Of a stretch of 37,211 nucleotides of DNA, positions 35,017 through 37,211 are shown piece by piece. Both the position numbers and the translations under genes were made by a program. The notes beneath the pieces were generated by a model that did no database searches, had not been told where the DNA came from, and was given only the letters and a program-made list of their open reading frames with translations. The first letter of the stretch is position 1, and every line of letters starts with the position of its first letter. This DNA is from Thermoanaerobacterium sp. CMT5567-10 (GTDB lineage Bacteria; Bacillota; Thermoanaerobacteria; Thermoanaerobacterales; Thermoanaerobacteraceae), in NCBI RefSeq assembly GCF_030534315.2, contig NZ_CP130558.2, forward strand, positions 2,982,501 through 3,019,711, read 5' to 3'.

Positions 35017-36014
35017 GAATAGCAGTTGATGCTATGGGTGGCGATTATGCACCACTTGAAATAATAAAAGGGGCTTATAAGGCTTTAGAGAATTTTAACA
35101 TAGAAATTGTCCTTATAGGGAATAAAGACCATTTAGATAAATATGTTAAAGAACAAAAAGGTTTGACTGTAGTACATACGACAGAAATGATCACAAACAA
35201 TGAACCACCCGTGGCGGCAATCAGGAAAAAGAAAGATTCTTCTATGGCGGTTGGTATTGATATGCTAAAGAAAGGAGAAGTAGATGCTTTTTTATCAGCA
35301 GGAAATACGGGTGCATTGATGGCTGGTTCGCTTTTAAAAATCGGTAGAATTAAAGGAATAGACAGACCCGCCTTGGCTCCGATTTTACCAACATTAAATG
35401 GTGCTACAATTTTGCTTGATGCAGGATCTAATACTGATTGCAAACCAATAAATCTGTTTCAATTTGCTGTAATGGGAAATGTATATGCACAAAAGATGTT
35501 AAATATAGATAATCCTAAAATAGGCTTATTTAATATAGGAGCAGAAGAAGAAAAAGGAAATGAACTGACAAAACAGGTATACGATTTAATCAAAAATTCC
35601 CAGTTAAACTTTATTGGTAATGTTGAAGGCAGAGATATAGCGTATGGAATTGCTGATGTTGTTACTTGTGATGGATTTGTTGGTAATGCAATATTGAAGT
35701 CAATGGAAGGAACTGCATCTGTAATCTCTTCATTGTTAAAACAGGAGCTTCAAAGAAATTTATTGACAAAACTAGGTGCAATTTTAATTTATAATGGTTT
35801 GAAAAATATTGTTAAGAAGATGGATTATACGGAATATGGCGGGGCTCCACTTCTTGGTATAAAAAAACCAGTTATTAAAGCACATGGGAGTTCAAAATCA
35901 AAGGCAATTTTTAATGCCATAAGACAGGCAAAGACGATCGTTGAAATGGATGTCATATCTCACATACAAAGGGAAATAGAATTGATTGGAGATGATATAA
36001 GTGTCGCAAAATAA
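35013..36014 (+). CDS. plsX: Phosphate acyltransferase PlsX
   Basis: This 333-aa enzyme interconverts acyl-ACP and acyl-phosphate, feeding PlsY in phospholipid synthesis. The opening [13 protein letters not shown] and the [12 protein letters not shown] and L-L-D-A-G-S-N blocks are diagnostic. The start is TTG, overlapping the fapR stop (TTGA), with aaaggaga at 34996-35003. Acyl-phosphate is also the product of FakA encoded upstream, so both routes meet here. It overlaps fabH by 14 bases. Confidence 0.95.
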   Translation: MRIAVDAMGGDYAPLEIIKGAYKALENFNIEIVLIGNKDHLDKYVKEQKGLTVVHTTEMITNNEPPVAAIRKKKDSSMAVGIDMLKKGEVDAFLSAGNTGALMAGSLLKIGRIKGIDRPALAPILPTLNGATILLDAGSNTDCKPINLFQFAVMGNVYAQKMLNIDNPKIGLFNIGAEEEKGNELTKQVYDLIKNSQLNFIGNVEGRDIAYGIADVVTCDGFVGNAILKSMEGTASVISSLLKQELQRNLLTKLGAILIYNGLKNIVKKMDYTEYGGAPLLGIKKPVIKAHGSSKSKAIFNAIRQAKTIVEMDVISHIQREIELIGDDISVAK

Positions 36015-37002
36015 TACTTTTAAGGCTGGTATTCTTGGGACAGGGAGTTTTCTTCCAGAAAATAGGTTGACAAATAAAGATTTGGAAAAGATGGTTGATA
36101 CATCTGATGAGTGGATTGTATCTAGGACAGGCATAAAAGAAAGGCGTATAGCTCCGCCATCTATGACAACATCGTATATGGCAACAGAAGCTGCAAAAAA
36201 GGCTATTGAAGATGCTAAAATAACTGCTGAAGATATAGATTTAATAATAGTTGCGACTGTAGTTCCAGATATGAACTTCCCATCTACAGCATGTCTTGTG
36301 CAAGCGAATATTGGTGCTATAAAAGCAGCAGCATTTGACATAGAGGTTGGCTGTTCCGGATTTATATATGGACTTTCTATTGCGAAACAGTTTATTGAAA
36401 ATGGTACATATAAGAATGTACTTGTAATAGCTGCTGATGTGCTTTCTAAGATAACAAACTGGGAAGATAGAAATACTTGTGTTTTATTTGGGGATGGTGC
36501 CGGAGCTGCAATAGTAGGACAAGTAAAAGATGGATATGGAATTTTAGATAATTTTATTGGTGCTGATGGAAAAGATGGCATGCATCTTTATATGCCTGCT
36601 GGTGGCTCACGAATGCCTGCTTGTGAGGAATCTGTTAAGAATAAACTGCATACAATTCACATGAATGGACAGGAAGTTTTTAAATTTGCCGTAAATGTTA
36701 TGAATACTGCTACTATAGAAGTTTTAAATAGATGCGGATTAAAACCCGAAGATGTAGATATTTTTATACCGCATCAGGCTAATATCAGAATAATAGATGC
36801 AGCAATGAAAAAATTAAAATTGTCTAAAGAAAAAGTTTTTATAAATCTCGATAGGTATGGCAATATGTCCGCAGCGTCTGTTGCTGTTGCATTGGATGAA
36901 GCTTTGAAAGCTGGTAAAATAAAAAATGGTGATATTATACTGATGGTAGCATTTGGAGCTGGCTTGACATGGGGTTCAACTGTAATAAAGTGGTTTAAAT
37001 AG
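36001..37002 (+). CDS. fabH: Beta-ketoacyl-ACP synthase III
   Basis: This 333-aa enzyme starts fatty-acid synthesis by condensing acyl-CoA with malonyl-ACP. The catalytic triad is Cys118 (V-G-C-S-G-F), His258 (P-H-Q-A-N) and Asn288 (Y-G-N-M-S-A-A-S). The start is GTG, inside the end of plsX, with a ttggaga site upstream. Length and ends are normal. Confidence 0.96.
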   Translation: MSQNNTFKAGILGTGSFLPENRLTNKDLEKMVDTSDEWIVSRTGIKERRIAPPSMTTSYMATEAAKKAIEDAKITAEDIDLIIVATVVPDMNFPSTACLVQANIGAIKAAAFDIEVGCSGFIYGLSIAKQFIENGTYKNVLVIAADVLSKITNWEDRNTCVLFGDGAGAAIVGQVKDGYGILDNFIGADGKDGMHLYMPAGGSRMPACEESVKNKLHTIHMNGQEVFKFAVNVMNTATIEVLNRCGLKPEDVDIFIPHQANIRIIDAAMKKLKLSKEKVFINLDRYGNMSAASVAVALDEALKAGKIKNGDIILMVAFGAGLTWGSTVIKWFK

Positions 37003-37012
37003 GGGTGAAAAT

Positions 37013-37211
37013 ATGTTAAATACAAAAATTACGGATTTATTTGGTTTGAAATATCCTATATTTCAAGGTGGAATGGCATGGGTTGCAACGGCTGAGTTAG
37101 CTGCTGCAGTTTCAAATGCCGGCGGTCTTGGTATTATTGGTGCAGGGAATGCACCTGCAAGCTTTGTAAGAGAGCAAATACAGAAAGCCAGAACATTGAC
37201 TGATAAACCTT
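37013..37211 (+). CDS. fabK: Enoyl-ACP reductase II, N-terminal part (cut by window end)
   Basis: The first 66 residues are seen. They match the FMN-dependent FabK/nitronate monooxygenase family: P-I-F-Q-G-G-M-A-W-V-A near residues 14-24 and S-N-A-G-G-L-G-I-I-G-A-G at about 39-50. Position after fabH points to FabK, the last step of the elongation cycle, rather than a nitronate monooxygenase. ATG follows aggggtga. Confidence 0.88.
   Translation, partial: MLNTKITDLFGLKYPIFQGGMAWVATAELAAAVSNAGGLGIIGAGNAPASFVREQIQKARTLTDKP

Noticed and set aside
35898-36581. 227-codon frame antisense to plsX and fabH
   Set aside because: It is fully covered by two well-supported genes and has no family motif.

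Overview
The window is a stretch of chromosome from a low-GC, endospore-forming, acetate-producing Firmicute. The gene set (alpha/beta-type SASP genes, spoVM, ylbJ, pta-ackA, fapR, remA), the AT-rich codon use and frequent TTG starts suggest a thermophilic clostridial relative such as Thermoanaerobacterium or Thermoanaerobacter. That genus-level guess is inference; the sequence alone does not settle it.

Layout. Positions 1-1016 hold the 3' end of an rRNA operon: the end of 23S rRNA, a 291-nt spacer with a large inverted repeat, 5S rRNA and a terminator. A GNAT acetyltransferase and thpR follow, convergent with rqcH on the minus strand. A divergent promoter region then starts the long plus-strand run dapF-yicC-remA-gmk-rpoZ-coaBC-priA-def-fmt-DUF116-zinc protease. 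After a terminator at 13269-13307 comes rsmB-rlmN-prpC-prkC-rsgA-rpe-thiN, followed by a 61-aa membrane protein and a 30-aa gene that I read as spoVM. rpmB lies on the minus strand, divergent from asp23(yloU)-fakA-recG-degV. Two near-identical SASP genes follow; the first has lost one base at its start codon. After a short structured region come rsmD-coaD and a coiled-coil gene. ylbJ and tmcAL are on the minus strand, then pta-ackA, yceD-rpmF and fapR-plsX-fabH-fabK, which the window edge cuts.

How the genes fit together. Most are core housekeeping genes in an order close to that of Bacillus and clostridia. Themes are nucleotide and coenzyme supply (gmk, coaBC, coaD, thiN), translation initiation and ribosome maturation (def, fmt, rsmB, rlmN, rsmD, rsgA, rpmB, rpmF, yceD), and RNA or ribosome quality control (rqcH, yicC, thpR, tmcAL). 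Others are replication restart and recombination (priA, recG), PASTA-kinase signalling (prpC, prkC) and spore formation (spoVM, ylbJ, SASPs). A lipid theme joins FakA and a DegV/FakB-type protein, which make acyl-phosphate, with PlsX, FapR, FabH and FabK. Pta-AckA gives acetate and ATP.

I see no prophage, transposase, CRISPR array or defence island, and no clear new multi-gene system. The items most worth a second look are the palindromic element between 23S and 5S rRNA, the one-base lesion at the start of the first SASP gene, the very short spoVM, the structured region before rsmD with a possible 36-codon ORF, and an inverted repeat that would mask the ribosome binding site of ylbJ.
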